From: Terfezia claveryi
Taxonomy: Eukaryota; Ascomycota; Pezizomycetes; Pezizales; Pezizaceae
Length of the DNA: 64,000 bases
Assembly (NCBI GenBank): GCA_015179025.1
Contig: WHUX01000005.1
Coordinates: forward strand, 372,001 to 436,000
Direction of reading: 5' to 3'
Part shown: positions 22,537-35,727 of the stretch, piece after piece
Layout: each line of letters begins with the position of its first letter
Position numbering within the stretch: position 1 is the first letter of the stretch
The notes under the pieces: model-generated
Databases searched by the model: none
The model's input: the letters and a program-made list of their open reading frames with translations, nothing else
Told to the model about the DNA's origin: nothing
Program-made: the position numbers and the translations under genes

Positions 22537-25343
22537 CTTCCACGCCTCTTCGTCCCTCGACAGCCCAGGTCAGAAAGGCTTTTTGGGCCTGAATAATTAA
22601 GCCTGGAATTTAAAAAAACAATTCGTGTGGAACCAACAATTTCAGTTGGCGTAATTTTCTCCTTAATCGTGAAGGGCCAGAGGCCGCTTAGTGCACAGAA
22701 GCGGAAACGATTCGAGTATGATAAGTTGAGAAAAAATTTAGCGACGGTGCCTCCGGATATATGTACCCATTCCCTATGGTACTGGCATATCTCGGCGCAG
22801 TAATCAGCCCCTTGAAGTTCATAAGGTTCGTACAGAACTAAGATTTCGGATTCATCGTCTCGGTGAACTTTGGGCACTGGTCGTACCCGGGTGGACTAGG
22901 TGCGTTCCCTTGCTACATATATACTGTACTAAGCAAATTATGGTAGTTGACAATGCAGGGTAATTCCACAGTCGAGAAAACGAACGTTGAGCTGTCATGG
23001 TAGCACAGGGGGGATGTAGTGTGCCCATGTTGTGTTTATTGCTCTAGGTGGCTGACAGAAGCGGCTTCATGATCATTCAGAACCTAGATGTCGAGAAATC
23101 ATGTGGCACCAGAGTTGCATTTGATTTTTTTCATTCAGATGAATTCGAAAGGGAATTGGCCGGAGATAAATATCCACGTGGTAAAGTCGCAGTTGAATCC
23201 TTTATTTAATAAACAGCCCTCTGACCTATTTTAGTTAAAAGATCTCCCCGAGACTAGGCCTTGGGGTGTCATGATCTAGCAGCCCACAAGCAATCTAGCA
23301 GTTGTGTCGTTCCACTGTAGGCTGTAACGTTACATCTGCGATGGACTGTGTGTCTTGTGTATCCACAATTCGACACCTAAAATTATAAGTTATCCGGAAG
23401 AGGACGAAGGGTGCCAATTTGGTACCTTGAACCCCTCCTTGGGGGAGGGGCTGACTACCTTGAACCAACATTCCGCATCACCGCTGCAGAGCTATTTTCG
23501 TTCAGTAACGGTAAGCCTATGGGACTGTAGATAGGGGGGATTAGATCCCTGTCAGAGAAAAGGAAGTGATTTAGGAACTTACACAGCTTTTGAACGACCG
23601 ACCCATGTTCAAATATTTCCATACATACTTTATGAACTTGCATAAAGTGATGGCAACAAGAGGGCATGGCTTCAAGAACACATACTCACCATCATAGCTT
23701 ACTCTGCGTCGTATGTCGTGCATGTGGTCTCTTCCCTCTGCCGGGACCTAGATTCGAATCTCTCGACATTCTGAGACATCGAATCAAGACCATCACGCTG
23801 TAGGTACCCGATCACTCGATATAGTTAACCCAGGAACCATACACCAGTAATCATGAAGATGACGAGCCGGTCTGAGCCCCACCACAACTGACGTGGATCA
23901 CTTCTTCGCCATTTCATTTTCCAGACACTACTGGAAGGTTTGGAAATATTGGCGGGAGTAAACTATAGAATTTCCTTGTCGATTGCAATTTGTACATGAT
24001 GTAATGCAATTATGGTAGTGGACGTCTGGGTGCGTCCAGCCAAGATTTATAATTGTGGAGAAAAGCCCCATATAATAAACTTGATACTGTTTATTCCGTG
24101 TTCTAAAACCAGGGGGTTCGTGATTTTAGTAGGATGTTACAGCAGAGGGAAGTGAGTTTTCTCGCTTGGAAGCAGGCTAGAAATTGCAATTGATAATAAA
24201 ATAATAAAAACATAACCAGTTGAAGGAAGTGTGCTTTCCACGTTGTAAGAATAATGGCCAGAATCCGACCTCCAGTGCGTATGGCAGAAAACTAACCCAT
24301 GTATCACTCCAGAACTAACTGCGGTATTTCACCATGATCATAGGGTTATCCTTACTATTATGGCTAAAGAGAATATCTCTGGTGGTTGAGCAATTTATTT
24401 CATAGAATAACAAATACCCATCAACTGCTGCTGATCTTCTATATCGTGGCTGTCGATATAGCCAGCCACTCGGTAGATCGTATACCAACATGTACCTATT
24501 CGTTAGGTTAAAGCTGAAGGTTGCCCATGTGCTCGCGATCAGAAAATATACGGGGTCATAAACTCGCGCAGTTGGAGTCCAGCCTCTGTAGACTCGTCTG
24601 TGCTTTCCGGGTATGGTGACTTGCATAAGCATATGCCTATAGCCGATTAAGCATCTGGAGGCTTTTCCTAAGTTAGATACAAAATGTGAGCAACATTTTT
24701 TTTTTTTTAAATAAGTGAGCAACAGTAATACCCGCTAGTATTGTCCTGAATGGAAAACAATTCGAATATGGGCCTGTTCCCATATCAAAAATGGATCGAT
24801 ATCCCTAGACCTTCAAGGATCACTAAAGCTCCTGGGTATATTAATGGGAGTCGATGCTGAAGGGTGTTTGGGTGGAGGGGGGTTTGTTACCCTGATTTCG
24901 GCGACCAGGACAATTTATAGCCTTACCCTAGTCTAGCACTGCCTCTTGTAAGTAGACGGCTTTTACCCCGCACTCATATGGATTCATTTGTGATCTTTAA
25001 TAAAGTGTTACTAATGATGTACATATTTATATGCTAAGAATGGAAATTCGCGTTAATGTGATTTCATTTATTTCGCGTTTATGTAATACTCACTGATATC
25101 ACTATCATAGGCTATACTCCAGTTACCCTCAATCATCGATATTCACGCAACCCCACTACTTTAGTACGCTATTTCCTAAGGCTGGAACCGACTGAATCAC
25201 GGCGAATGCCAAAATACTTCCGGCCAGACTAAATTACCGGGAGAAAGTAAAATTGCCCAAGTACTTTACATTTACACTAATGTATGCATATTTGCATAAT
25301 TCTAGGACATAATGTTCGCACAAAATTGCGTTGCAAAACTACA
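22537..25343. other. Gene-poor region upstream of a dead transposon
   Basis: No supported gene. Two minus-strand ORFs (22527-22877 and 24315-24722) lack recognisable domains. Part of the 24.3-kb sequence shares an 18-base segment with 26393-26410, which suggests dispersed repeat material. The GH16 promoter should lie at the left edge. Confidence 0.4.
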
Positions 25344-26275
25344 ATGACACCAACACTCAGACCCGAAGAGCGCAGGAAAATCGAAGGCGGGACGTCGCCT
25401 ACCATGCGAGCCAAGACGTAGCGATGCTGGATCTCAGAATCCACAAAGTCCACCGTCCGATGCAACGCAACCACCTACCAAGTGAAGCTCAAGTCCGCCT
25501 CTCGAGGGAAACTACCTACGAAAAACTCCTGTGCGAGCCAATCTATTGATTGTTTGAAGTGCATTGGATGACAGACGACAGCCATTGGGGGAGTTATCAG
25601 GCCCAGAGGAATCCCAATAACGGAATGAAGCCAACATGAAAAGTGGTGAACAGCTCAGTGATCATTATTAGGTGATGAGGTAGCCTCAAGGAGGCTTCAG
25701 TGGGCGTTTGAGCACCGAAATTGGACCGAGGAGCAGGAGGGGGAAGGTGAATAGAGTGATGAGTGTTCTTTGAGAAATCCTCTGGTGTGAAGCCTTCTTT
25801 CGGAACACCTGGTGAAAAGGATTGTACTGAATCCCCAAAAAACCTGGAGGTATTATATAAGAGCTTGTTTCGAGACGGGTCCTCTGGTTGAAGTTTGTGG
25901 CGGTCCAGAGTCCAAGAGGGGGTAAACTGGAGTTATATTTGAATGAATTGCAGGATTACCTCCCAGAATTTCATTGGTTATTTATGCAAGACAATACCTC
26001 AATATATATTTATGATCAAGTAAAGGGCCTGGGTCCCAGGGATGGAATTTATCCACCTGAGCTCAATCCAATCGAATATGCCTGGGTACGCCTTAAAGAA
26101 AACCTTCATAAACTCCACCCAGATATTATCAACATATCTGGAGATGCGGAGACTATTAAGTCCAAGATGGCTGATGCAATCATTCACCGCTAGGAGCTTC
26201 TTGAACCATCAATATTTGCAGCTTGCTAGAGGTATGCCCAGGAGGATTACCGCAGTATACAGTACCAAGTATTAG
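25344..26275 (+). pseudogene. Tc1/mariner-type transposase relic
   Basis: Scattered pieces of a Tc1/mariner DDE transposase appear in changing frames. Near 25344 an N-terminal piece reads TPTLRPEERRKI before a stop. At about 25970-26110 a DDE block is visible: LFMQDNTSIY followed by LNPIEYAWVRLKENL, matching the family pattern QDN..H and LNPIE.W..LK, with the usual His replaced. The C-terminus in another frame reads ARGMPRRITAVYSTKY then a stop at 26275, the usual Tc1 ending. Stops, frameshifts and lost motif residues show that it is dead. I could not define terminal inverted repeats. Confidence 0.75.
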
Positions 26276-27575
26276 TTTTTTGGTGAGAGATAGGAAAGCA
26301 TGTATATAATAATTAGAATATAGAGGAGTCGCGAGGGTTGCGTGTGCGAAGCCTAATGGCACGGATCAGTTCGGGAACTAACCCTCTGGCTCGCGGTATT
26401 TCATCATGATATATGCGTCATAATTAGTGTATTACCATTGTAGCTAATCTCATATGGCCGAATTAGTTCATTACGATGCCTTCAATCCAATGCCCGCCAA
26501 CGTTAACAAATCCTTCTGGTCAACAGATCCTATATTTCGTCTCCTTCATCAGCTCATCTATTCGATAGCTTGACACTGCATTACAGGCCAATCGTGTCTA
26601 CTTCAACGCCGCCCAGGGTCGCGCATAGTTGATGGCATCTGAAATATCCGGTGGATTAAAATAATGTAATTTATCTTCTAACTACTAGCCATATCGTCGA
26701 GAGTGTTATATAAGCTATATATAATCTATTCTTTCCGATTGAAAATATAGGCGGGTACTGCTATAAAGGAGAGCACAGTTCTAGCTGAGATGAAATAACT
26801 TTCACTACTAACAGTTCTGAAGTCGCTCACTGTCTAAAGGTCAAGACCTACATACAAAACACTCCTCCTCACCTAACTATATCCCACCAGGCCTCCGGGC
26901 AGCCTCCCTGCGCTCTATTCGTGGTGGTTGAAAGCATGATGAGGAAGCACAAACTAGCACATAAGAAGCGAGCCTTTGTGGTGTGAACGAGTTACAATGT
27001 CCCATTGAGATGCGCTCTCCTTGTCTTATAGCAATGGCTTGCCACATAGTAGCCAACTAAAGCGTCTAGTAGGCCATACTATGTTTATATTGGGGGTTGC
27101 AGTTTATGTAGTTACCCTCATGTAAACTGTCATCAGCACTTGAGTCTGGTCCTCAATTCCACCTCGGGTAATATACAATCCCCGCCTAAAAGTCTTGGTG
27201 AGTCAACCTCCGGGCACTCGCCTGGCAAAACTGCAGCATGGGGTAAAAAAAGACCAACACTTATTGCAGGGGATTGTGCAGTACATATGTTATCACTAAA
27301 TCTACAAGCTTATAGTATAGTAGAGTTTGTCATAAATTCATAGTGCGAATGATGCCACTTTATGAATCCAACATGGCTGCATTCATATATAGGTTTGAAT
27401 GTACTCTGTACATACATGTGTACTTGCTCTAGCCATTTTCTGATATTTTGCTGTGACCGTCCGTGCTAAGTCCCCCCGCCATCCGTGACATCATAGAAAT
27501 TCATCTTTGAATTTCAGTTACCCTCAACCTCTACCCTGTCACCGGCGAGCGAGACCCAATTCCACCGCCACAACA
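26276..27575. other. Intergenic region
   Basis: Nothing coding is recognised. This probably includes flanking transposon debris on the left and the PET117 promoter on the right (about 27400-27575). Confidence 0.4.
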
Positions 27576-27954
27576 ATGTCCACCACTGCAAAAGTAACCT
27601 TCTATACCACCTGTCTCCTCTCCTTCCTCACCGTCGCTGGCGTGCACTACATCCAGCGCGCCGAAAAGGCCGTATGCGCCCAATATCCCCACCCCACTTC
27701 CCTCCCACACCAGCTAACAACCCCCACAGACAATGCACGCCGGTGTCCTCCGAGACATTGAGCGGCAACGCATCAAAAAAGAGCGCCAGCTGGATTTTGA
27801 AGTGCAAGCTACCCTAGAGAGAGAGTTGCGGAAATCCCAGGCCGTGGTGGATACAAGCTCGCAGGCGCCGGAGGGGCCATCATTGGGGATGGGAGGGTTT
27901 GGTGGTGGTGAGGGGAGTGCCGGGTATAAACCTAGGCCTTCGGCGGGAGGGTAG
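27576..27954 (+). CDS. PET117: Cytochrome c oxidase assembly protein Pet117
   Basis: Exons are 27576-27671 and 27730-27954, for 106 residues. Pet117 is a small mitochondrial inner-membrane protein that links haem A synthase (Cox15) assembly to complex IV biogenesis. The N-terminus carries a single membrane segment (KVTFYTTCLLSFLTVAGVHY), then QRAEKA, the splice, and the conserved soluble helix MHAGVLRDIERQRIKKERQL. A Gly/Ser-rich tail follows that is longer than in some relatives. The intron is 58 bp with a GCTAAC branch site. The start has a good context (CAACAATGTC). Confidence 0.9.
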
Positions 27955-28460
27955 TGATGTGATGATGGGGGAGTGAGGTGATAGGGATAGTGGGTTGAAA
28001 AAAAGAATGTCGGTGTACTCTGTACATGGAGATGTCAGATAGGGCGTCTCAATGGTTCGACGAGTGGGTATTATCCTCATGTACAAAAAGGACACACTAA
28101 AATGCATAATGAGGGAGAAAGCTATATAATATATTCGTAACTATCATCTTATGGGCCCATAGGGACGCCAACACTTCTATTTATGATCTCTTAGTAGGTA
28201 CTACTTATCATTCTCACTCACCAAAGAACCAGCAATCAGCCCACCACTATGGAGTAACCAAGCAAACAGAATGCAAACTCCACTTAGCAAGCGCGGAAAG
28301 CCAATATGCAGAAAATCAACATAAAACATCAAATATTGAATCATAAGTTTACAGCCTGCACCTTCTCCTCTTCCTTCTCCACCTTAACCTCAACTTTCAC
28401 ACCCTTCTCTATCTGCGGTCCTGGTGCATTTTCTGCACCAATGTCAGGCAGTTCGTCCAC
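27955..28460. other. Convergent intergenic region
   Basis: Short 3' flank between PET117 and the coilin-like gene. The segment at about 28340-28440 is rich in CTTCTCC and CCTTAACCTC triplet-like runs and is open in several frames, but has no stop-bounded protein that I can assign. Confidence 0.35.
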
Positions 28461-31400
28461 CTAGAACTTCCTAGCCTTGACCGCGGATCTCCACGTTCCA
28501 TCCTCCATCAACGTCATCGAACTCGAACCAGGCACCGGCGCCGACGGCTCTGAGGAAATAACCTGCTTCACCTGCTTCACCTGCTTCTGCTGCGGCTGGG
28601 ACGATGGTGGCGGTACATCATACATCACCCTCGGCCTCGCTACGGGCTGTGACGATGGCAGGGGCGGTAGTGTCAACTTCTCATCTTTTTCATCCCCACT
28701 CCCCGTTAAATCGATAATATACTTACTTCCACCTGCGCTCTCTCTAATCTTTGCTGCACTTCCTGCCGGTCCCCGTGCCTTCGTTGTAGCGTCGGTGCGT
28801 GTAGGTGGAGTCGAAGATGAAGCAGATGCAGACGCAATAGACGACTTTCGCTTCGAAGAGGAGGAAACCCTTGACTGCCCGGCTGATGCGCCCGAAACCC
28901 TGGCTGGCGCTGTCGAAGGAGGCGGAAAAAGGTTGTCTGGTGTAAATATCTCCACGGCCTTAATGCCAGTTAAGCTCGGACGAACCCTTGGTCCAATGAT
29001 GGTTTTTCTGCCTACGACACGCTTCTTTGGGGTAACTGTGGGTGGTGGAGTGGTATCGGCTGGGACTTTCGCCGATGGAGATGATGCCACTTTCGCAATA
29101 GTCTTCAGAGGTACTACCATTGTGCTATCAGCCGGTGTCGACTGCTTTGGCTGCTTCTTCTCCTCCTTTACCAGTGGCTTCAGCTGCGACGACGCCTTCT
29201 GGGTCTTAGTGATGAGATAGCCTCGTTCATCTAGTTCTGGCAGCTCATCATCCCAAGAATCTTGACGGGTGAGGGTAGGCGGTGGTCGTTGCTTCAGTAG
29301 TTCCGAGTGTGGGGAGTCCTGTGGGGGTTGCGCATTACTCACCTCACTCGAAGGACTTGACGGTAATTGCGGTAGTGGTGTTTCTGTTTGTACCTCCGCT
29401 ATACTGGAAGGCTGTGAGGAGTCTGGGATTTTAAACTCCTCTGGAAGCGGCGCATCGTTGGATGAATTCTCTTCTCTCGGGTGTGGTATATGTTCGACAT
29501 TAGCCACGTCCACCTGTGATCCTTCCTCAACCTCTTTGCCGACCTCAATAGACGCCGCGGGATTAAAACGAGGCGGTAGAATGATGATGTTCTCATTCAA
29601 ATCATCCGCCCAGGGCGTATATTGAGGTGACTGGACAGTATATGATGTAGTGTATGGTGTAGATACCATAACCGGCGCCCCACTATTTACGACAGGTAGC
29701 ACTTCCTCCTCCTCCTGCTGCTGTTCATTTTCTGCTTTCTGGCGCACACTACTATCTATTGTCCCTCCATCCCCCGTTACCGCTTCTGCACCAGCACTCC
29801 GCGCCCCGTTCCTATCCAGCCCTAACAAGGACTCGATACCGCCCAGCTCATCCTTCTCACTCTCCCTCTCCACTCTCTTCTGCAGTTGGCTATCATTCTG
29901 CACCTGTCTGGGCTGCATCCTACCCTCAACATTACCCACCTCCCCCAATACCTGCTGCTCCAGCTCCACCGCCACCGCCACGGTCACCCTCACCTCCTCC
30001 TCCTGCACCGCAACAACACCCTCATCCGTCCTAACATCCACCATCTCCCTATCTCGATCTATACTCTTCTCCGCCTCGTCTTCAATGCCCTCGGCACCAG
30101 CAGCGGCTTCAGCAGCGGAAAGCATTACATGGTCTTGATTATCGAGGTCCATTGCTTCTGCGCCTGTTGTATTCTCGGTGATCAACCCACGCTCTTCTTG
30201 ATTCAGATTATTTGAGAGATTATTCACCTCTCCACCAGTCTTACCATCATCTGGCACCTGTTCCTCAGCGGCAGGTGGCTCCTGTCCTCCATCCCCAATA
30301 ACCCCATCGCCCGAGATTTGAACCGGTGTCGCCTCCATGTCTAATTCCGCCACCACAGATTTCACCACCCCCTCCGCAGGCTTAACCACCCTCGGCTCAA
30401 TCATATCACCAAACATAATATCCATCACCTCATCGTCATCCCCTTCCTCCCCAGGAATCTCAAATTTGCCAAACAACCTCTCCCCCGTCTCCTCATCATA
30501 CCTCTTCTTTGGCCTATCCCTCTTCGCCAACTTCATCCATAGTGCCAACTCCCCATTCGTCTCCTCCACGACTTCGGTAATCAATGCTGTCCGGTAATCT
30601 GACATGATAGGATTGTAATTTGCGTCCATGGTCAGCTGCTTAAACGCCACGACGGCACCAGAGACGACCTGATCTTTAGTGAGCTTCAGGAGAGTAGTAA
30701 TATCAGCAGGAAGTTCTGGTAGGTCCTCTTCTTCCACCTCCATCTGGGTGGCCGCACGGGCGTTATCAGCCTTCTCAGCTTGAGCCTTCATAGCCGAACC
30801 AACGACCGGTTCATCCTCATAGTAATTATAATTATCCCAATCATCACCTGCCCCATCACTTGCCCCATCAAACTGCCTATGCTCGTAGCCATAATGACTT
30901 CCATGATTCCTCTTCCCCTTTCCTCTCTTCCTCTTCTTCCCAGCCACCGGTTGAGTAGTGTTCCCATTCCGCCTCCACCCAGGCTGGACAAATGGAAACG
31001 TTGGTTGTGGGGCCCCAAACCCTTCATCTTCGCATTCAACCGCACTAAGGACAATCCTACTTCTCCAAGCATCGAGACACCCATTTTTTTCACCTTCTTC
31101 CTCCTGTTCCTGTTCTACATCGTCTTCATAAGCCCTGGGGGTTCCAGAGAAATTGGCGAGTGTTGTAGGAACTTCGACCCGATTTCCTTGTTCGTCATAG
31201 ATATATTTCTTTGGGAGTAGACCTGCCATCTTATTGAGAAAACCCTTCTTCTTGTTTGAGGCATTTTTGGCGTGTTTTCTGATCCATTGGTTGTTTAGAC
31301 AATCCTGTTCGGGATCTGGTGGGGTGGTTTCGGTGCCACTGGGGGGTACAGCTGTTGAAATGGGTGTTGTAGTAGTTAATGATTGTACAGGAGTGACAGC

Positions 31401-32408
31401 AGCCATTGAAGGATTTTGCTGGGCAGGGGTACCAGCCAATGCCCTCTTTCGCTGTTGGGCACGCTTCTTCTTCTCATTCTTCTTCGCTTTCTTCGCCTCC
31501 TCGAAGCTATGTTGCTTTGTTGCGCCTTCCGCAGTAGGTTCAGCCTGCGGGGCTCCCGGAGTCGTGGGGGTGGGGGTTGCGACTGCAATAACACTTGCAT
31601 CTACCGCTGCGCGTATAGGAACTGCCGCTTCAACCTCGCCTTCAATAGGGGGTGTATCCTTGCGTAACTCTACATACCCCTTCTTCATCTTCGCCAAATA
31701 CGCCTGAACCCCTTCCGGATGCTCCCCCAACCATTTCACGAGATCTACATTCGATGACTCAGGTGGTAGAATTCCCGCGGAGACGAGTTGCTTGCGAGCT
31801 TTAGCTCTCCTGAGGCGTTCATTTCGAGCGGTGGTTTGTCTGCTGCCGGTATTGGGAGTCCCGGGGATGATAGTTGTAGCGGTAAGCTTCGCAGGCTGCT
31901 GCAGGACGCTTTTTTTTGAGGCAGCTTTGAGTTTCTTTCGTACAGGGCTGGAAGATAAGGAAGGTGACGAAGATGAAGATGAGGAGTCCGAATTTGAATC
32001 CGACTCTGAATCTGAATCTGAAGCCGAGGATACATCAAAATCCCGGTCGGACTCGGAATCGGAATCCGAGTCAGAACTAGGCGAGCTGCTTGACTCTGTC
32101 GATTCCGACTCCGAATCCGAATCCGAGGATGACGATGACGGCGACGATGAGCTGCTCTTCCCTGAGACACTGCTTGTTATTTTGCTCACCAAACTCACCA
32201 ACGCTTGGCTCTTCTTAACCTTGCCTTCGGCTGTCCGAACTTGGTCCTTCCCTTTTGCTACCACCTTAGGTACCTCTTTTCCCGTTTTGCGAGTCAACCG
32301 GGACGGTTCAACAGGAGCCTCAACATCTCCGCCTACCTCAAATTCCCCCGCCTCCTCATCACTGTCACTCTCACTGCCACTATCCTCCTCTCGGTAGTTC
32401 TCATCCTC

Positions 32409-32452
<44 letters not shown>

Positions 32453-33122
32453 GAACATCATCGCCGTCATCATCCTGCCCTTCCCCAAGTACTGGATAAG
32501 TCCAACCCACCTGGCGTACAATCTCCCCATCAGCCTCCTCTTCCTGATAATAATCTTCACCATCAACGCCCCCCTCCTCCCGGTCCTCAAACCTTACCCC
32601 CTTTACCGTCCCATCCTCTAGCCTCCTCCTCTTTCCCGGCTCAGGAATCCCCGCCTGCGGTCTATCGCTCGCCCTCCTCAGCCCCAAGAAAGTTCTCCCA
32701 AACGGTACCCCATCGACCAACTTTCTCCCCGTGGTACTAATCTGCCTTCTGCCAATCCTTCTTCTCTCCCGAATCTCATGTCCATCCAATGGTCGAATCC
32801 TGCCACCTCACACATGCACAAATCAGCCTCATTCTAATCCCCAAACATTCCCAGTACCCTAAGAGTTGTGCACTCACACAACTTCATCCCCCTCCTTCAA
32901 AAGCCCTTGCACCCCCTGAAAATGCAACATCTCCCACCCCCCCACTTCAACCACATAATCCTCCAACCCCCAGGTTTCCGTTTCCAACTGACACACCTCA
33001 TTCACACTCTCCAGCAACATAGAAATTGTCGCCCCTGGTCTTCCCTCATTGACACTAGCTGTATCCCACCATATTTTTGTCGTACCGAGGGAATACCGGC
33101 TTATGCTGAGCCGGATACGCAT
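28461..33122 (-). CDS. Large acidic nuclear protein with coilin-like (DUF7357-type) N-terminus
   Basis: Exons are 33122-32878 and 32799-28461, for 1,527 residues. The splice joins DEVV to IRPLDGHEIRERRR in phase 2. The N-terminal 80-odd residues (MRIRLSISRY, WGLEDYVVEVGGWEMLHFQG) look like the ubiquitin-fold N-terminal module of coilin-like proteins, followed by the conserved GRRQISTTGRKLVDGVPFGR. This domain order matches fungal proteins annotated DUF7357. The rest is mostly disordered: a run of 15 aspartates encoded by a GAT microsatellite (about 32409-32452), long Ser/Asp/Glu tracts, and basic KKRKRGKGKR patches. A central folded segment lies around ADITTLLKLTKDQVV to TALITEVVEETNGELALWM, near a Tudor-like position. 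A Cajal-body or RNP role is inference; no enzymatic motif is seen. Confidence 0.8.
32409..32452. repeat. ATC/GAT trinucleotide microsatellite
   Basis: About 14 perfect trinucleotide units, coding for the aspartate run of the coilin-like protein on the minus strand. Length polymorphism in this tract would change the protein without breaking the frame. Confidence 0.95.
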
Positions 33123-34570
33123 CGTAGAGCCTTTTACCCTTCTTGATGGTGAGATTGGAAATAGGGCTTCTTCTGCAAGAGGGCAGGTAGAGGCAATGAT
33201 CTTTTGCTGTTGTTGGGGATGGGTGAGTTCGTTTGCTTTCGTTGGTTCAACGCGTGCAGTAGTTTATCACTTGGCACGGGACGGCACGGCTGTGAAGTCT
33301 ACAAGATCACGTCACAGTACTGGAACGGTACCCGGAACATCTGGACTTGGCATGGCAGGGAACTTCCAACACAATCTTAGGAATATCGTAACGATTTAGC
33401 TACCAGAGGAAAGCTGGAGCAGGGTCAATAATAATAGTTGCCCTATACTCTATAGGCTTTTTGTTAGTTAATGACTAGAAATAATACCAAAAAAGTTAGC
33501 CAGACTTTTTTCGCCCATACAAATATGCCCAGACCGATTTATTCGCCTTAACCCCGACGACTACCCCTCTACTGACGTTTACCCGTGACTTCAAACCACC
33601 CAAATTGGTAATCAATCATTAAGCTAATGACAATTACGGAGCGCCTTGGCAAGTCAACCGACTGTAAGTTAACGCCTGCTTAGTAACATCGAGATCACGT
33701 CTGAGCATTATTCAGAGTTTACTGAACTAAATTTAAGGGATTATAGAGCTACAAATATTTACAGGTGCTGAAGAAGCTTTCTGGAGATGACATGATATTA
33801 AAGCTGTTGGACGAGGCGTTGAGCATTTATAGAAAGATATTGGTGCGCCGCTATTTGGCTGCTCGAGGGAAGGCATCATGCAAAAGGGATATCGATCTTG
33901 AGAACTTGATTAGAAATTATCCAGTCGCTCTACATCTTCCTTCACCCAGTTCCTAAATTCGAGTAGCCTTTTTCCTTTCAGATGTCATTGATGTTCTTAT
34001 GTTGGTTGATGCTGCTGCAAATGTTGGGTGATGTCGTGATGTCGTGATGTCGTGATGTCGTCATGTTGACTAAGTACAGATTTAATCTCAATTATCTCTA
34101 ACCAATAGGGGTGGTCACTTCCTAATTATATAAAATTACCTATATCCTCCCACGCGACAAATCTCTCCCAATCCAATATCCATATGTATAAGCTGCTCAA
34201 TGATCTGTACGTGAAGAGATCACGTTGGGTCGATCGAGGCATTTGGAGAACTTGATTTGTACGCAAGGTGGTCACACATTGTTAATCCCAATTTTTTGCG
34301 GTTTAGGACAAGTTCATTACATTTCCATAACTTAGATACCCTACCTAAGAGTTCTATTAAATTTCAATGAAGACCCGGGCCAATGAGCACGAAGCCAAGA
34401 TGCCAAAGCGCTTCGTAATTGACTGTAACTACTGCTCTACTATAATTATTCACAAGAAATATCCCTCAAACACCATACCATACAAATGCGTGCATATACA
34501 AAAGAGAAAATCATAGGTTTAGCATGCTTTACCTCCAAAAATCACAAAAACATCGCTTGCTCCACCTAAC
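33123..34570. other. Intergenic region
   Basis: Contains the coilin-like promoter (left) and the xylose reductase 3' flank (right). A 60-codon open stretch at about 33747-33956 follows an acceptor-like ATTATAG. It encodes an Arg/Lys-rich helix with no family I know. A possible donor-bearing ATG upstream (33627) does not join in frame, so no gene is called. A GATGTCGT tandem (four to five units) lies at about 34031-34060. Confidence 0.4.
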
Positions 34571-35727
34571 TTAGGCGAAGATGCTAAATTTGCCCAAATA
34601 ATCTATAGGGTTGTTGAATCGAAGGTTCCTGTTCAGCGCAGAGATGGACGCAAGTTCCTCCGGGGTCATATCGAAGCTAGTGGCATTCAAATTCTCCAAA
34701 AGCCTGTTCTGGGAGTTAGTTTTAGGGATGACGGCAATTCCACGCTGGGTAGCCCATCGGAGGAGGACCTGGGCAGGAGTCTTTCCGTGCTTCTTGGCGA
34801 TGGTCGTGATGGTCTCGTGGGCGAAGAGGGTTGGGGTGTCGCTGGCCTTCTGCCACTCGAGCTCAAGGAAGGATTGGGGGCCGAAGGAGGAGTATCCGGT
34901 AACGGCAATGTCCTCAGCTTTGCAAAGGTCGATCAAGTCCTTCTGAACAAGGTATGGGTGGTGTTCTGCACCTGATGTTAGTGCCTGGCTTTTTTTGATT
35001 ATGAAATCATTGGAAAGATTAAAGACGAACCAATCTGGAGGACAGATGGTCTGATGCGGTAGTATCGGAGCAGGTCAAGGACCAATGATCCCTGGTAGTT
35101 GGAGACACCAATGTTCTTGGCCAACCCCATATCGACGAGCTCCTCCATGGCCTCCCAGGTCTGTTGAAGTGGCACACGGGCAGGTCGGAAATCGTTCTGG
35201 CCATCGTATGCCCATCCTGGTGGGTAGCGGACAGCCGGGTCGACATACTCAAGAGCAACTGCTAGACAACGGGGTGAGCGTTTTGCTGGCTATAAGTACG
35301 GGGAAGGAAACTTACAGAAGTGGATAAGGAAGAGATCGAAGTACTCAAGGCCCCAGTCCGCCAACTGCTTCTTTGCGAGCTGCTTGACGTGCTCCTTTGC
35401 GTGGAAGGTGTTCCAAAGCTTGGAGGTGACGAAAACGTCCTCACGCTTGACAATTCCCTCATCGATAGCCCTCTTCAAACCATCACCGGACTCCTTCTCG
35501 TTGCCATAATCTACACCATTTCAAAAAAATCAGAAAGAAATCCTCAGAACATACATTTCACTCCAAGGAGGTAACAAACCGCAAGCACCGTCAAGGAGCC
35601 TGTATCCAGTCTTGATGGCATTGTAGACAGTTTCGGCGGTGTTGTCGGTGACCTTCCACAGACCGAACCCAACCTGGGGCATCTTCTGGCCGGTGGGCTT
35701 GAGGGTAATGGTAGGAGTGGAAACCAT
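34571..35727 (-). CDS. xyl1: NAD(P)H-dependent D-xylose reductase (aldo-keto reductase)
   Basis: Exons are 35727-35580, 35510-35316, 35258-35031 and 34965-34571, for 321 residues. Xylose reductase reduces D-xylose to xylitol, the first step of fungal pentose catabolism, in the cytosol. It is an AKR TIM barrel with the catalytic tetrad visible: Asp in [12 protein letters not shown], Tyr in the same segment (rebuilt by the first splice), Lys in VTSKLWN and His in LFLIHF. The xylose reductase signature [10 protein letters not shown] is present. The third splice rebuilds [12 protein letters not shown]. The cofactor loop is IPKTNSQNR, and the chain ends in KFSIFA. Length is as usual (about 320 aa). 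The promoter lies to the right (35728-36000), ending in the accessory region. Confidence 0.93.

Noticed and set aside
22527..22877. 116-codon minus-strand ORF upstream of the GH16 gene
   Set aside because: It overlaps the GH16 start by a few bases and has no recognisable features; probably promoter sequence.
23740..23770. GATTCGAATCTC as a tRNA B-box
   Set aside because: No matching A-box, cloverleaf or acceptor stem could be built around it.
24315..24722. 135-codon minus-strand ORF
   Set aside because: No family features, and it begins in a poly-A/T stretch; probably chance or repeat debris.
28477..29220. Long plus-strand ORFs inside the coilin-like gene (also 29269-29625, 29650-30138, 31234-31707, 31792-32397)
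   Set aside because: They are antisense shadows of the 1,527-residue low-complexity gene and have no domains.
33747..33956. Possible small gene with a basic helix
   Set aside because: The open stretch follows an acceptor-like site, but no upstream exon joins in phase and no homologue is recognised.
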